Shown here piece by piece: positions 14,356 through 21,788 of a DNA stretch of 21,788 nt. How positions within the stretch are numbered: position 1 is the stretch's first letter; each line of letters opens with the position of its first letter. Made by a program: the position numbers and the translations under genes. Below the pieces are notes generated by a model, which saw only the letters and a list, made by a program, of their open reading frames with translations, searched no databases and had not been told where the DNA came from. Source of the DNA: CAZEDU01 sp964511185 (GTDB taxonomy: Bacteria; Myxococcota; Myxococcia; Myxococcales; Myxococcaceae); assembly GCA_964511185.1 (NCBI GenBank), contig CAZEDU010000086.1, positions 1 to 21,788 of the forward strand, read 5' to 3'.

Positions 14356-15987
14356 CTACTCCACGTGCGCCAGGCGCTCGCGGTTGCCCACGAACTCGCT
14401 GATGCCCTGCGCGATCGCCCGCGCGACGTCGGCCTGGTACTGCGGTGAGCGCAGGAGCCGCTCTTCTTCCGGGTGCGAGAGGAACGAGGTCTCGACCAGG
14501 ATGGCCGGCATCCGCACGCCGAGCAGCACGAAGAAGAGCGCCTCCTTGTGGCCCAGGTCCTTGACGCCGGGGTAGCGGACGCGCAGCTGACTCACCAGCG
14601 AGCTCTGCACGCGCCGGGCGAGCCGGGTCGACTCGTCGGTGTTCGCCTTGGTCGCCAGGTCCGCCAGGATGAACTGCAGGTCCGAGACGCCGCGCTCGGT
14701 CGACGCGTTCTCGCGCGCCGCGAGCCGGATCGAGTACCGGTCGGCCGAGGTGTTGAGCGTGTACGTCTCGATGCCGCGCGAGCTGCGGTTGGGTGCCGAG
14801 TTGCAATGAATGGAGATGAAGAGGTCGCCCTTGGCGCGGTTGGCGAGCTGCGCGCGGTCCTCCAGCTTGAGGTAGCGATCGTCGTCGCGCGTCATCACCA
14901 CCTCGAAGCCCGCATGGGTGAGCTGTCGAGCGAGCTGCTTGGAGATGGCGAGCGCGATGTCTTTTTCGCGGGTGCCCGACCGCCCGATGGCGCCGGTGTC
15001 ATGGCCGCCGTGCCCGGCGTCGATGACGACGCGGCGGACCTTGAGGCCGAGCTGCTCGGCGAGCGTGACCTCGGAGATCCGCTCCTGCCGCTCCACCCGC
15101 TTGAGCCGCGCCTTCGCCTCGGCCGTGTCCACCTCGTGCGGCGCCCCGACCCGGACGTCGCGCAGCCGCTCCTGCACCTCGGCGATCGAAGGCAGCAGCC
15201 CCTCGCCGTCGCCCGTGTCGTCGTCCTGCGCGAGAGGCGCCTCGTCACCCAACGGCCCGGCGCTGAGCTGATCCGGCGCCAGGCGCCGGGGACGCGGCCG
15301 GATCGGCGGCGGCTTGTCACCGCCGTCGCCCAGCGCGGCCACCCGCGCGAAGGCCGACCAGAGCGCGGAGCCTTCACCGCTCGGCGCCTGCGCCACGACC
15401 TCCTTGGGTTCGGGTGCTTTGGGCGCGGGCTTCATCGGCGCCGGAGGCTTCGCCGCCAGCTTGGGCGCGGGTTTGGCCTTGGGCAGCTGGGCCAGCAAGG
15501 ACCGCATCACCGGCGCCTGATCGCCCTGCGGAGACAGCTTGAGCCCGCGCTCGAGCACGCCGCGCGCGGCGTCGAGCTGCTCGAGGCGGTCCGCGTGAAT
15601 CCGGGCCAGCTCGAGCGAGGCGTCATCGGCGAGCCGGTGCTTCGGGTAGCCATCGATGAGCCGCTGGTAGTTGGTGATGGCCGGCTTGAGATCCGCCGAC
15701 TGGCCAGAGTACCGGCTGAGGTCGGTGTAGAGCTGCGCCGCGTTGTAGAGCGCCTCAGGCGCGCGCGGGCTCTTCGGCGCGGCGCGCGCCACCTGCTCGA
15801 ACCGCGTGGCGATGCTCAGCCAATGGTGCCGGTACTTCCGACGGACCGGGTCGTCCCGCAGCGCGTGGTACGCCTTGCGCGCCTCGAGGTAGCTCTTCTC
15901 CGGGCTCGGCGGGGCGGCGTGCGCGGGCGCCGTCGCCGCGAAGAGCAGCGACAGGACGGTCACGATGGGCGCCACGCGATGGGTCAC
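14356..15987 (-). CDS. N-acetylmuramoyl-L-alanine amidase (AmiC/Amidase_3) with N-terminal TPR-like region
   Basis: A 543-residue exported cell-wall hydrolase. An N-terminal signal peptide (VAPIVTVLSLLFAATAPAHA) probably ends near residue 24. Residues ~30-170 are TPR-like (FEQVARAAPKSPRAPEALYN; AITNYQRLIDGYPKHRLADD). A Pro/Ala/Lys-rich linker leads to the zinc amidase domain (about 313-535). Zinc ligands are His326 (AGHGG), Glu341 (REKD) and His394 (SIHCNS). The catalytic Glu499 lies in VETSFLS. It cleaves the bond between MurNAc and the stem peptide, as in daughter-cell separation or wall turnover. A TPR-like front end is often seen in delta-proteobacterial AmiC homologues and may bind a regulator; that is inference. 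The start is GTG. The gene follows mutS with a 98-nt gap. Confidence 0.92.
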   Translation of the reverse strand: MTHRVAPIVTVLSLLFAATAPAHAAPPSPEKSYLEARKAYHALRDDPVRRKYRHHWLSIATRFEQVARAAPKSPRAPEALYNAAQLYTDLSRYSGQSADLKPAITNYQRLIDGYPKHRLADDASLELARIHADRLEQLDAARGVLERGLKLSPQGDQAPVMRSLLAQLPKAKPAPKLAAKPPAPMKPAPKAPEPKEVVAQAPSGEGSALWSAFARVAALGDGGDKPPPIRPRPRRLAPDQLSAGPLGDEAPLAQDDDTGDGEGLLPSIAEVQERLRDVRVGAPHEVDTAEAKARLKRVERQERISEVTLAEQLGLKVRRVVIDAGHGGHDTGAIGRSGTREKDIALAISKQLARQLTHAGFEVVMTRDDDRYLKLEDRAQLANRAKGDLFISIHCNSAPNRSSRGIETYTLNTSADRYSIRLAARENASTERGVSDLQFILADLATKANTDESTRLARRVQSSLVSQLRVRYPGVKDLGHKEALFFVLLGVRMPAILVETSFLSHPEEERLLRSPQYQADVARAIAQGISEFVGNRERLAHVE

Positions 15988-16019
15988 TCGAGCCTTCCGC
16001 CAGTGCGAACAATTTCCGT

Positions 16020-16038
16020 CATGGCCGCTACAGCCATG
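16020..16038. repeat. Small perfect inverted repeat between mutS and the amidase gene
   Basis: CATGGC and GCCATG flank a 7-nt loop in the 98-nt gap between mutS (ending at 16086) and the amidase start (15987). It could be an operator-like site or chance. It lacks a T tract on either strand, and no promoter was recognised nearby. Confidence 0.25.
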
Positions 16039-16085
16039 TCGAATGTCAGCACCAGACCCACATCACGGCAAATTTCTGGGCAGCG

Positions 16086-18782
16086 TCACCCCAACCAGCC
16101 GCGCCAGCGCGCCAGCAGGTTGAGCGCCTCGAGCGGGGTCGTCTGATCCACCGGCAAGGTCCGCAACTCCTCGAGAACCTTGAAGGCCTGCGGGCTGAGC
16201 GACGGCTCGACCGCGGTGATGGGCTCCATCGCGAACAAGCCCAGCTGAGGATTGTGCTGCCTCAAGTGGCCCAGGGTGAACTCGCCGCGCTCGAGCGACG
16301 CGAGCACGTGCCGCGCGCGCTGAAGCACCTCCGGCGGGAGCCCCGCGAGCCGCGCCACCTCGATGCCGTACGAGCGGCTCGCGCCGCCTTCGACCAGCTT
16401 GCGCAGGAAGAGCACCTTCCCGCCCTGCTCTTTCACCGCCACCGAGCAGTTCTTCACCCGGCGCCGGTCCGCGGCCAGCTCGGTGAGCTCGTGGTAGTGC
16501 GTGGCGAAGAGCGTGCGCGCGCCGATCTGATCGTGCAGGTGCTCGGCGACCGCCCACGCGATCGACAAGCCATCGAAGGTGGACGTCCCGCGGCCGATCT
16601 CGTCGAGCACCACCAGGCTGCGACGCGTCGCGTGGTGGAGGATGCTCGCGGTCTCGCTCATCTCCACCATGAAGGTGGACTGCCCCTTCGACAGGTTGTC
16701 GGACGCCCCCACGCGCGTGAAGACCCGGTCGCACAGCCCAATGGTGGCGCGCCGGGCGGGGACGAACGCGCCCGCCTGGGCCAGGATGACGCTCAAAGCC
16801 ACCTGCCGCATGACCGTGCTCTTGCCCGCCATGTTCGGGCCGGTGATGACGATGAGCTGCGACTCGTCGCAATCGAGCCGCACGTCGTTGGGCACGAAGG
16901 GCTCGCCCATTAGCAACCGCTCGACCACCGGGTGCCGGCCGCCCTCGAGCTCCAGGCGACCCGACGCTTCGATCTTCGGGCGCACGTAGCCGTAGTCCGC
17001 GGCCACCCGCGCGAAGGAGACCAGCGCGTCGAGCGTGGCCGTGGCCTCCGCCGCCGCGCGGATCCGCCCGGCCTGGGCCACGACCTTCGCCCGCAGCGCC
17101 TCGAACAGCGACTGCTCGAGCGCGCAGCGCCGCTCCTCCGCGGTGAGGACCTTCTCTTCGTACTCCTTGAGCTCGGGGGTGACGAAGCGCTCGGCGCCGA
17201 CCGTGGTCTGCTTGCGCACGTACTCGGGAGGGACGGCGCCCAGGTTCGCGCGCGTCACCTCGATGTAGTAGCCAAAGACCTTGTTGTAGCGGACCTTGAG
17301 CGAATGGACGCCGGTGCGCTCGCGCTCGCGCGCCTCGAGCTTGAGCAGGTAGTCCTTGCCGGAGGTCGACAGCTCGACCAGCTCGTCGAGCTCGGCCGAG
17401 TAGCCCGGCTTGAACAGGCCGCCTTCGGTGAGCACCGCCTTCGGCTCGTCGAGGATCGCCTGATCGAGCGTCTTGCCCAGCTCGGGCAGCGCCAAGAGCG
17501 GCGGCGCGAGCGACTGGAGCAGCGCCGGGGCGAAGCCCTGCGCCCGCTGCGCGACGCGCTCGAGCGCGAGCAGCGACCGGCCCAGCGCCTTCATGTCGCG
17601 CGCGTTGCCAGCGCCGAGGCTGAGCCGCCCGCACAGCCGCTCGATGTCGGCGACCTCCCGAAGCTCACCCGCCAGCTCCTCGCGGGCGGCCGCCCGTTGC
17701 ACCAGGGCTTCGACCGCGTCGAGCCGCGCCTCGATCGCCTGCACCGAGCGCAGCGGCGCGGTGATCCACGCCGCGAGCTTCCGCGCGCCCATGCTGGTCG
17801 CCGTCTTGTCGATGACGCCGAGCAGGGAGCCATGGCGCGCGCCGTCGCGCAGCGACCGGATCAGCTCGAGGTTGGTGCGCGAGGCCTCGTCGATGATCAG
17901 GTATTGCCCGCGCGGGCTCACCCGAATGCGATCGATGTGCGCCGCCTCGGTCTTCTGGGCCGTCTTGACGTACCGCAGCGCCGCGCCGGCCGCGCCAAGG
18001 GTCGCCGGCTCTCCGTCGATCCCGAAGCCGTCCAAGGCAGCGACCCTGAAGTGGCCCTTGAGGTACGCCTCCGCGCGCTTCGGCTCGAAGGCGCCCTCGT
18101 CGGTGACCGAGAGGGCGGGCCGTCTGGGGAGCCGCTCGAGCAGGCGCTCCAGCTCGGCCGAGGCGCGCATCGGCTCGCTGACCAAGAGCTCTCGGGCGCC
18201 CGAGCGGGACAGCTCGTCGGCGAGCGCGTCGAGCGACGGGGCGGACTGAACCGTGAACTCCCCTGTCGACGCGTCGAGCAGCGCCAGCGCGTAGCGCTTC
18301 TGCTGCCGCTCGGCGTGCTCCGCCAAGCACGCCAGGAAGTTGTTCTCGCGCGGCTCGAGCACCTCCTCGTCGAGCACCATGCCGGGCGTGATGACCCGCA
18401 CCACCTCGCGCCGCACGATGGTGGGGCCCTTGTTCTTGGCGTCCTCCACCTGCTCGCAGATGGCGACGGAGAGCCCGGCGTCGATGAGCCGCGCCACGTA
18501 GCGCCGCGCGGAGTGGTACGGCACCCCGCACATCGGGATCCGGCCGTCGCCCTTGGCGCGGGAGGTCAGGGTGATCTGCAGGATCTCGGCGGCGCGGACC
18601 GCGTCGTCGAAGAACATCTCGTAGAAGTCGCCGAGCCGGAAGAAGAGGATCGTCTCGGGGTGCTGCGCCTTGACCTCGAGGTACTGCCGCATCATCGGCG
18701 TCAACGCCGCCCCGCCGGCGTTCTCCGCCGGCGTCGCCACCTCGACCTCTCTCTCGACCTGCGCGTTCGCTGTCGCCCTCAT
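16086..18782 (-). CDS. mutS: DNA mismatch repair ATPase MutS
   Basis: An 898-residue MutS1 protein that recognises mismatches and small loops and recruits MutL. The mismatch-binding Phe-X-Glu is Phe53-Tyr54-Glu55 in FFRLGDFYEMFFDD. The connector, lever and clamp domains follow. The ATPase domain has Walker A GPNMAGKST (648-656), the segment SDNLSKGQSTFMVEMSETA, Walker B LVVLDEIGRGTST and FATHYHELTEL. The C-terminal part (QRARHVLASLE, ending NLLARWRGWLG) is present, including the short HTH-like dimerisation end. The ATG start is certain: AAGGAGG stands 5 nt upstream. No mutL was found in the window. Compared with E. coli MutS (853 residues) it carries about 28 extra N-terminal residues. Confidence 0.97.
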   Translation of the reverse strand: MRATANAQVEREVEVATPAENAGGAALTPMMRQYLEVKAQHPETILFFRLGDFYEMFFDDAVRAAEILQITLTSRAKGDGRIPMCGVPYHSARRYVARLIDAGLSVAICEQVEDAKNKGPTIVRREVVRVITPGMVLDEEVLEPRENNFLACLAEHAERQQKRYALALLDASTGEFTVQSAPSLDALADELSRSGARELLVSEPMRASAELERLLERLPRRPALSVTDEGAFEPKRAEAYLKGHFRVAALDGFGIDGEPATLGAAGAALRYVKTAQKTEAAHIDRIRVSPRGQYLIIDEASRTNLELIRSLRDGARHGSLLGVIDKTATSMGARKLAAWITAPLRSVQAIEARLDAVEALVQRAAAREELAGELREVADIERLCGRLSLGAGNARDMKALGRSLLALERVAQRAQGFAPALLQSLAPPLLALPELGKTLDQAILDEPKAVLTEGGLFKPGYSAELDELVELSTSGKDYLLKLEARERERTGVHSLKVRYNKVFGYYIEVTRANLGAVPPEYVRKQTTVGAERFVTPELKEYEEKVLTAEERRCALEQSLFEALRAKVVAQAGRIRAAAEATATLDALVSFARVAADYGYVRPKIEASGRLELEGGRHPVVERLLMGEPFVPNDVRLDCDESQLIVITGPNMAGKSTVMRQVALSVILAQAGAFVPARRATIGLCDRVFTRVGASDNLSKGQSTFMVEMSETASILHHATRRSLVVLDEIGRGTSTFDGLSIAWAVAEHLHDQIGARTLFATHYHELTELAADRRRVKNCSVAVKEQGGKVLFLRKLVEGGASRSYGIEVARLAGLPPEVLQRARHVLASLERGEFTLGHLRQHNPQLGLFAMEPITAVEPSLSPQAFKVLEELRTLPVDQTTPLEALNLLARWRGWLG

Positions 18783-18787
18783 GCGGT

Positions 18788-18794
18788 CCTCCTT
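18788..18794 (-). promoter_or_regulatory. Shine-Dalgarno of mutS
   Basis: AAGGAGG on the minus strand with a 5-nt spacer to the ATG of mutS. It is an optimal site and fixes the start codon. Confidence 0.8.
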
Positions 18795-18816
18795 GGCGCT
18801 CCACCCGCCCCCATCT

Positions 18817-18837
18817 AAAGGAGGACCCTTCTATCAA
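18817..18837 (-). promoter_or_regulatory. Upstream motif of mutS shared with xerD
   Basis: On the minus strand TTGATAG precedes AAGGGTCCTCCTTT, about 38 nt before the mutS start. The 10-nt core AGGGTCCTCC recurs upstream of xerD at 11170-11179 with similar flanks. The site also reads AAAGGAGGA on the plus strand, but no start codon follows it at a usable distance. The rest of the 290-nt gap (to 19072) holds a tandem CACCTGA pair at 18911-18924, a small GCGCC/GGCGC hairpin at 18935-18947 and no recognisable promoter. Confidence 0.35.
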
Positions 18838-19061
18838 TTCACGCCGACATTCGTGCAGGGCGGAGTCTAGGGAGGCGCTGAGAGAAAGCCTCTGCCCGGC
18901 CTGAACACGGCACCTGACACCTGAGAACGCCTTCGCGCCGCAGGCGCACATGTGAGCGGTCGCGAGGCCCGAGACAAACACGCGAGGCAACAGACGCCGC
19001 TGCGCATGTTCACCAGCGGCCCTTGCGTTGCATCCGGGGGGCATGAACGACCCTGCCCCTC

Positions 19062-19066
19062 GGAGG
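19062..19066 (+). promoter_or_regulatory. Shine-Dalgarno that decides the start of the lyase-like lipoprotein
   Basis: GGAGG followed by 6 nt and ATG at 19073. It supports that ATG over the upstream in-frame starts at 19028 and 19043, and places the signal peptide directly at the N-terminus. Confidence 0.75.
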
Positions 19067-19072
19067 CGCTTC

Positions 19073-20437
19073 ATGCCATCGCAAGTGAGATCGCTCCTGG
19101 CGAGCTTGTTCTCCATCGCTCTCGCCGTCGGCTGCGGACCCGGCAGCGAGAACATGCTGGAGATCTCTTCGGACGATGAAGGCGCCGAGGCAGGAAGCGC
19201 GCTGACCCTCGATCCGAACAACGTCATCCAAAACCCTTCGTTCGAGATCAACGCGAGCGGTTGGAGCTGCTACCGGTGCACCGTCGCGTCGGTGGCCTCG
19301 AACGCATCGCCGCTCGGACGGCGCGTCGGACGCGTCAGCGTCTTGGGCTCCGGCGACTTCTCCGTGGGGGACTGGCCCGGCACGCAGACGACCGCCGCCG
19401 GCCAGGCGTTCACCGCGAGCGCCTTCGTCCGATCCGGCGCCGAGTCGCTCGGCAAGAAGAGCGCGATCTGCCTGCGCGAGCGCGACAACAGCGGCCGGTT
19501 CATTGCCACCCAGTGCGGTACCCCGGTGACCTTGGGCACCACGTTCGTGCCCGTCACCGTCAGCTACACCGCTCGGGGCAACGGCCGTCTCGACATGTTC
19601 GTCTATCAATCGCCCGCCAATGCCAACGACAGCTTCGACATCGACGCTGTGCAGTTGCTCAAAGGCAGCGGCGCCGCGCCCGCGCCGACCCCTGCGCCTC
19701 CGACCCCCAAGCCCGAATCCACGCCAACGCCCACGCCCACCCCGACCTCGGGCTGCCTGACCGTCGATCAGGGCGTCGTCGCGGATCTCTCGCGTCGCTC
19801 GGCTTGGGGCGGCTTGCAGGGCGGCCGCGGCGACGCGAGCCGCATCCGCGACGACTTCAACGTCCGACCGCCCGACGCGCGCTTCGATCGCTCGATTCGC
19901 ATCGAGCTGCGCGACGAGGACGTCGCCCCTTGGCAGAGCGACGCCGAGGTCGCTCAAGTCCAGGCGGGGAGCAGCTTCACGTACGGCACGGAGCGCTGGC
20001 TGTCCTGGTGGGTCCGGTTCGAGCAGATCGCGCCGGGCACCCACTGGTTCTACCTGGAGACGCACCTGCCGGCCGGCGGCACCCAAGCGCCCTTCGGCGA
20101 CGTCCCCGGCGCGACTCAGCGGCAGACGCGCATGTGGACGGGCCCCGGCACCTGGGACACGGTCTACGGCGGGGCCTCACCCACCAAGCCCGGCGAGTGG
20201 CAGTGGGTCGCGATCGGCACCAAGATCAGCGCGGGCTCGGACGGCTGGTACAAAGTCCTGGTGAACGGGAAGCAGGTCTACGCGCGGACCGGTCGGACGT
20301 CGGCGGCGCAGGCGTCCTGGTACCCCAAGCTCGGCTTCTACCGGCCGCGCTCGACCTCGGGCACCAGCGTCGCCTACGTCGCCGGGTATCAGGTTCGCAG
20401 CGCGCAGCCGGCGTATCCCTGCGCGACCAACCCGTGA
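19073..20437 (+). CDS. Lipoprotein with carbohydrate-binding-like and polysaccharide-lyase-like domains
   Basis: A 454-residue exported protein. Its N-terminus is a lipoprotein signal peptide (MPSQVRSLLASLFSIALAVG) with Cys21 in AVGC. Residues ~45-195 resemble a CBM4/9-type jelly roll, beginning NVIQNPSFEINASGWSC and closing DSFDIDAVQLL. A Pro/Thr linker (TPTPTPTPTSG) follows. The C-terminal ~225 residues resemble the heparin-lyase/alginate-lyase-like beta-sandwich of bacterial polysaccharide lyases: YGTERWLSWWVRF, then GEWQWVAIGTKISAGSDG, KVLVNGKQVYARTG and PKLGFYRP. The architecture suggests a surface enzyme acting on an acidic polysaccharide, but the fold match is by eye and catalytic residues are not assigned. 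It could instead be a binding-only lectin-like domain. The gene stands alone and converges on the amidase-like frame. Confidence 0.75.
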   Translation: MPSQVRSLLASLFSIALAVGCGPGSENMLEISSDDEGAEAGSALTLDPNNVIQNPSFEINASGWSCYRCTVASVASNASPLGRRVGRVSVLGSGDFSVGDWPGTQTTAAGQAFTASAFVRSGAESLGKKSAICLRERDNSGRFIATQCGTPVTLGTTFVPVTVSYTARGNGRLDMFVYQSPANANDSFDIDAVQLLKGSGAAPAPTPAPPTPKPESTPTPTPTPTSGCLTVDQGVVADLSRRSAWGGLQGGRGDASRIRDDFNVRPPDARFDRSIRIELRDEDVAPWQSDAEVAQVQAGSSFTYGTERWLSWWVRFEQIAPGTHWFYLETHLPAGGTQAPFGDVPGATQRQTRMWTGPGTWDTVYGGASPTKPGEWQWVAIGTKISAGSDGWYKVLVNGKQVYARTGRTSAAQASWYPKLGFYRPRSTSGTSVAYVAGYQVRSAQPAYPCATNP

Positions 20438-20451
20438 CCGTCGGCCCGCGC

Positions 20452-20480
20452 GCCCCGCACCCAACGCTTCGGTGCAGGGC
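20452..20480. terminator. Hairpin between convergent genes, possible bidirectional terminator
   Basis: GCCC-C-GCACC and GGTGC-A-GGGC pair as a 9-bp stem with one C/A mismatch around a 9-nt loop. It lies in the 69-nt gap between the lyase-like gene and the convergent amidase-like frame. No T tract follows on either strand, so termination would need Rho or would be inefficient. Confidence 0.35.
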
Positions 20481-20506
20481 GGCAGGCCCCTGACAGTGAC
20501 TTGCGG

Positions 20507-21788
20507 CTACTGCAGCGGCTGGGTCGCCTCGAGCTCGGGAAACAGCGCCGGCGGCTTGCGAGACAAGGTGGCCTGCTCGAACGAATACGCCATCTCGAGC
20601 AGCGCGGGCTCGCTGCACGCCAGACCCGAGAACGTCACGCCCATCGGCCAACGCGGCAGGTTGAAGTCCGCGGGGAACGGCGGGTCGTACAAGTACGAAT
20701 CGTCGATGTCGCCAAACGGCACGGTGATGCCCGGGTAGCCAGGCCGGCCAATCACGTCCGCCGCCCACTCGGACGGGAAGACGAGCGCGTCGAGCGACTG
20801 CTCGGCGAACAGCTTGTCCATGCCGTTCACCTTGGTGACCATGAGGTCCTTGTTGCGACTCGACTCATACTCAGCCTTGTCCGCGACGAGGTCCATCTCA
20901 TCCGCCAGATCGAGACCCGCTTGCCCGAACTCGATCGCCCCTTGCGCTTGGTGCGCGGTGTTCCACGCCCGCAGCTCGGTCATGGTCTTCACCGGCGCGG
21001 TGGGCCCCAGCGACTCGAGGTACTGGTTCAAGTCGCGCTTGAACTCGTACTTGAGCGAGATGGAGCAGCCGTCGTCCGCGGCACCGGCCCCTTCGTCCCA
21101 GCAGAGCTGCCAACCGAAGTAGCTCTGGTCGACGACCGACGGAAGGTCGACGGACTCGATCACGATCGCGCCGGCGTCCTTGAGCGCGGCGATCACGCTC
21201 TCGCGCCACGCGTCGAGCTCGGCGTCGCCGGGCGCGAGCCAAGGCTCGCCGATGATCCCGATGCGCTTGCCCTGGAGTCCGTCCTTCTTCAGGAACGCGG
21301 TGTAGTCGCGGTTCGCGGGCGGAGCGCAGCGCGTGGTGGCCAGGTCCTTCAGGTCGGGCGATGCGCCTTCCATCGCGCCGAGCATCAACGCGGCGTCGGT
21401 CACGGTCCGCGTCAAAGGCCCCGGCGTGTCTTGCGATGCCATGATCGGCATCACGCCCCATCGGCTGATCCGGCCGACGGTGGGCTTGAGGCCAACGAGC
21501 TGGTTCGCGCCAGCCGGAGAGAGGATGGAGCCGACGGTCTCGGTGCCGACGGCCGCGAGCGTGGTGCTGCGGACCCGGCCGGGCAGCAGGTGGAGCTCGA
21601 CGTTGGGCATGGGTGCGACCTGCGCCGCGATCGGCACCGAGGAGGTGAACACCGTCAGCGGCACTGCGCCGGGAGAGGGGCCGGCGAGGAGGCCGGCGAG
21701 CCGGCCGGTGGTGGAGCCGGCGTCGAGCAGCACTGACCCTGCGGTGCTGGGGAGGTACGCCGTGGCGGCGGCCGCGATGCGGTCCTTC
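20507..21788 (-). CDS. Chimeric frame: DeoR-type sensor domain joined to the C-terminal half of an amidase-signature enzyme (partial)
   Basis: One uninterrupted frame enters from the right edge. Its first ~80 residues (KDRIAAAATAYLP, SVLLDAGSTTGRLAGLLA, FTSSVPIAAQVAP, LHLLPGRVRSTTLAAVG) are the sugar-phosphate sensor domain of a DeoR-family repressor. From VGTETVGSILSPAGANQLVG on it is amidase-signature: GLKPTVGRISRWGV, then SQDTPGPLTRTVTDAALMLG, ending FSGLACSEPALLEMAYSFEQ. The amidase part keeps the nucleophile-Ser segment (Ser at 21527-21529) but lacks the catalytic Lys and the cis-Ser GGSS loop, which lie upstream in complete enzymes, so activity is unlikely. The usual Asp or Gly before GSI is Val here. 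It may be a real fusion, a remnant or an assembly joint. Whether a DeoR helix-turn-helix lies upstream cannot be seen. Confidence 0.75.
   Translation of the reverse strand, partial: KDRIAAAATAYLPSTAGSVLLDAGSTTGRLAGLLAGPSPGAVPLTVFTSSVPIAAQVAPMPNVELHLLPGRVRSTTLAAVGTETVGSILSPAGANQLVGLKPTVGRISRWGVMPIMASQDTPGPLTRTVTDAALMLGAMEGASPDLKDLATTRCAPPANRDYTAFLKKDGLQGKRIGIIGEPWLAPGDAELDAWRESVIAALKDAGAIVIESVDLPSVVDQSYFGWQLCWDEGAGAADDGCSISLKYEFKRDLNQYLESLGPTAPVKTMTELRAWNTAHQAQGAIEFGQAGLDLADEMDLVADKAEYESSRNKDLMVTKVNGMDKLFAEQSLDALVFPSEWAADVIGRPGYPGITVPFGDIDDSYLYDPPFPADFNLPRWPMGVTFSGLACSEPALLEMAYSFEQATLSRKPPALFPELEATQPLQ
21530..21788 (-). other. DeoR-family C-terminal sensor fragment within the chimeric frame
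   Basis: This segment encodes the DeoRC fold: LLDAGSTTGRLA is the ligand-site strand-loop, TVFTSSVPIAA the second strand, and LHLLPGRVRSTTLAAVG the conserved GGxVR...TLAxVG element. The rest of DeoRC, which should continue for another ~90 residues, is missing because amidase sequence follows. The wording of the motifs resembles actinobacterial DeoR repressors of sugar operons, which is an impression from memory, not a search result. Confidence 0.7.

Noticed and set aside
19028..19072. Upstream starts of the lyase-like lipoprotein at 19028 and 19043
   Set aside because: GGAGG at 19062-19066 serves the ATG at 19073, and the signal peptide begins there.
18853..20482. GTGCAGGGCGG present at 18853-18863 and 20472-20482
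   Set aside because: An 11-nt match between two GC-rich gaps is expected by chance at this base composition, and the flanks do not match.
1..21788. tRNA, rRNA, CRISPR arrays, insertion sequences, riboswitches
   Set aside because: No cloverleaf, regularly spaced repeats, transposase motif, terminal repeats or known aptamer pattern was seen by eye on either strand.

Overview
The window is a very GC-rich (visibly about two-thirds G+C or more), gene-dense bacterial chromosome segment. Several things suggest a myxobacterium or a close relative (Myxococcota): strong G/C bias at third codon positions, a xerD-trpS-scpA-scpB-rluB gene string, a large HEAT-repeat lipoprotein, a TPR/cyclic-nucleotide-binding protein and a KGG-repeat stress protein. 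This assignment is inference from gene content and protein resemblance; there is no rRNA gene to anchor it.

Layout. (1) 1-2485, plus strand: the C-terminal third of the ribosome-associated GTPase BipA/TypA (cut by the window edge), then a complete MsbA-like ABC exporter half-transporter. (2) 2491-11115, minus strand: a compact seven-gene cluster that probably forms one operon, read xerD -> trpS -> scpA -> scpB -> rluB -> HEAT lipoprotein -> TPR/cNMP-binding protein. Junctions include 14-, 1- and 4-nt overlaps. The cluster joins chromosome dimer resolution (XerD) and condensin accessory subunits (ScpA/ScpB) with translation genes (TrpRS, RluB). (3) 11224-11628, minus: a small protein of five exact-length 20-residue KGG repeats, with a long imperfect inverted repeat upstream. 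(4) 11913-14351, plus: a VTT/TVP38-like membrane protein and a GAF-histidine kinase-receiver hybrid. (5) 14356-18782, minus: a secreted TPR-like/AmiC-type cell-wall amidase and the mismatch-repair ATPase MutS. (6) 19073-20437, plus: a lipoprotein with a carbohydrate-binding-like domain, a Pro/Thr linker and a polysaccharide-lyase-like domain. (7) 20507-21788, minus, running off the edge: one open frame whose upstream part is a DeoR-family sensor domain and whose downstream part is the second half of an amidase-signature enzyme.

The two observations most worth following are these. First, scpA has no ATG, GTG or TTG able to include its conserved N-terminus, but has a CTG preceded by GGAGG. Second, the DeoR/amidase chimera has its joint at a short stretch (about VGTET) that both families can carry. 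It may be a real fusion, a decayed gene or an assembly artefact. Smaller signals are a 10-nt core motif shared by the 5' regions of xerD and mutS, the inverted repeat upstream of the KGG gene, and the loss of the phosphate-binding arginine in the second cNMP domain. No tRNA, rRNA, CRISPR array, insertion sequence or replication origin was recognised. No gene-free stretch exceeds 300 bases; the largest gaps (11629-11912 and 18783-19072) are described among the features.
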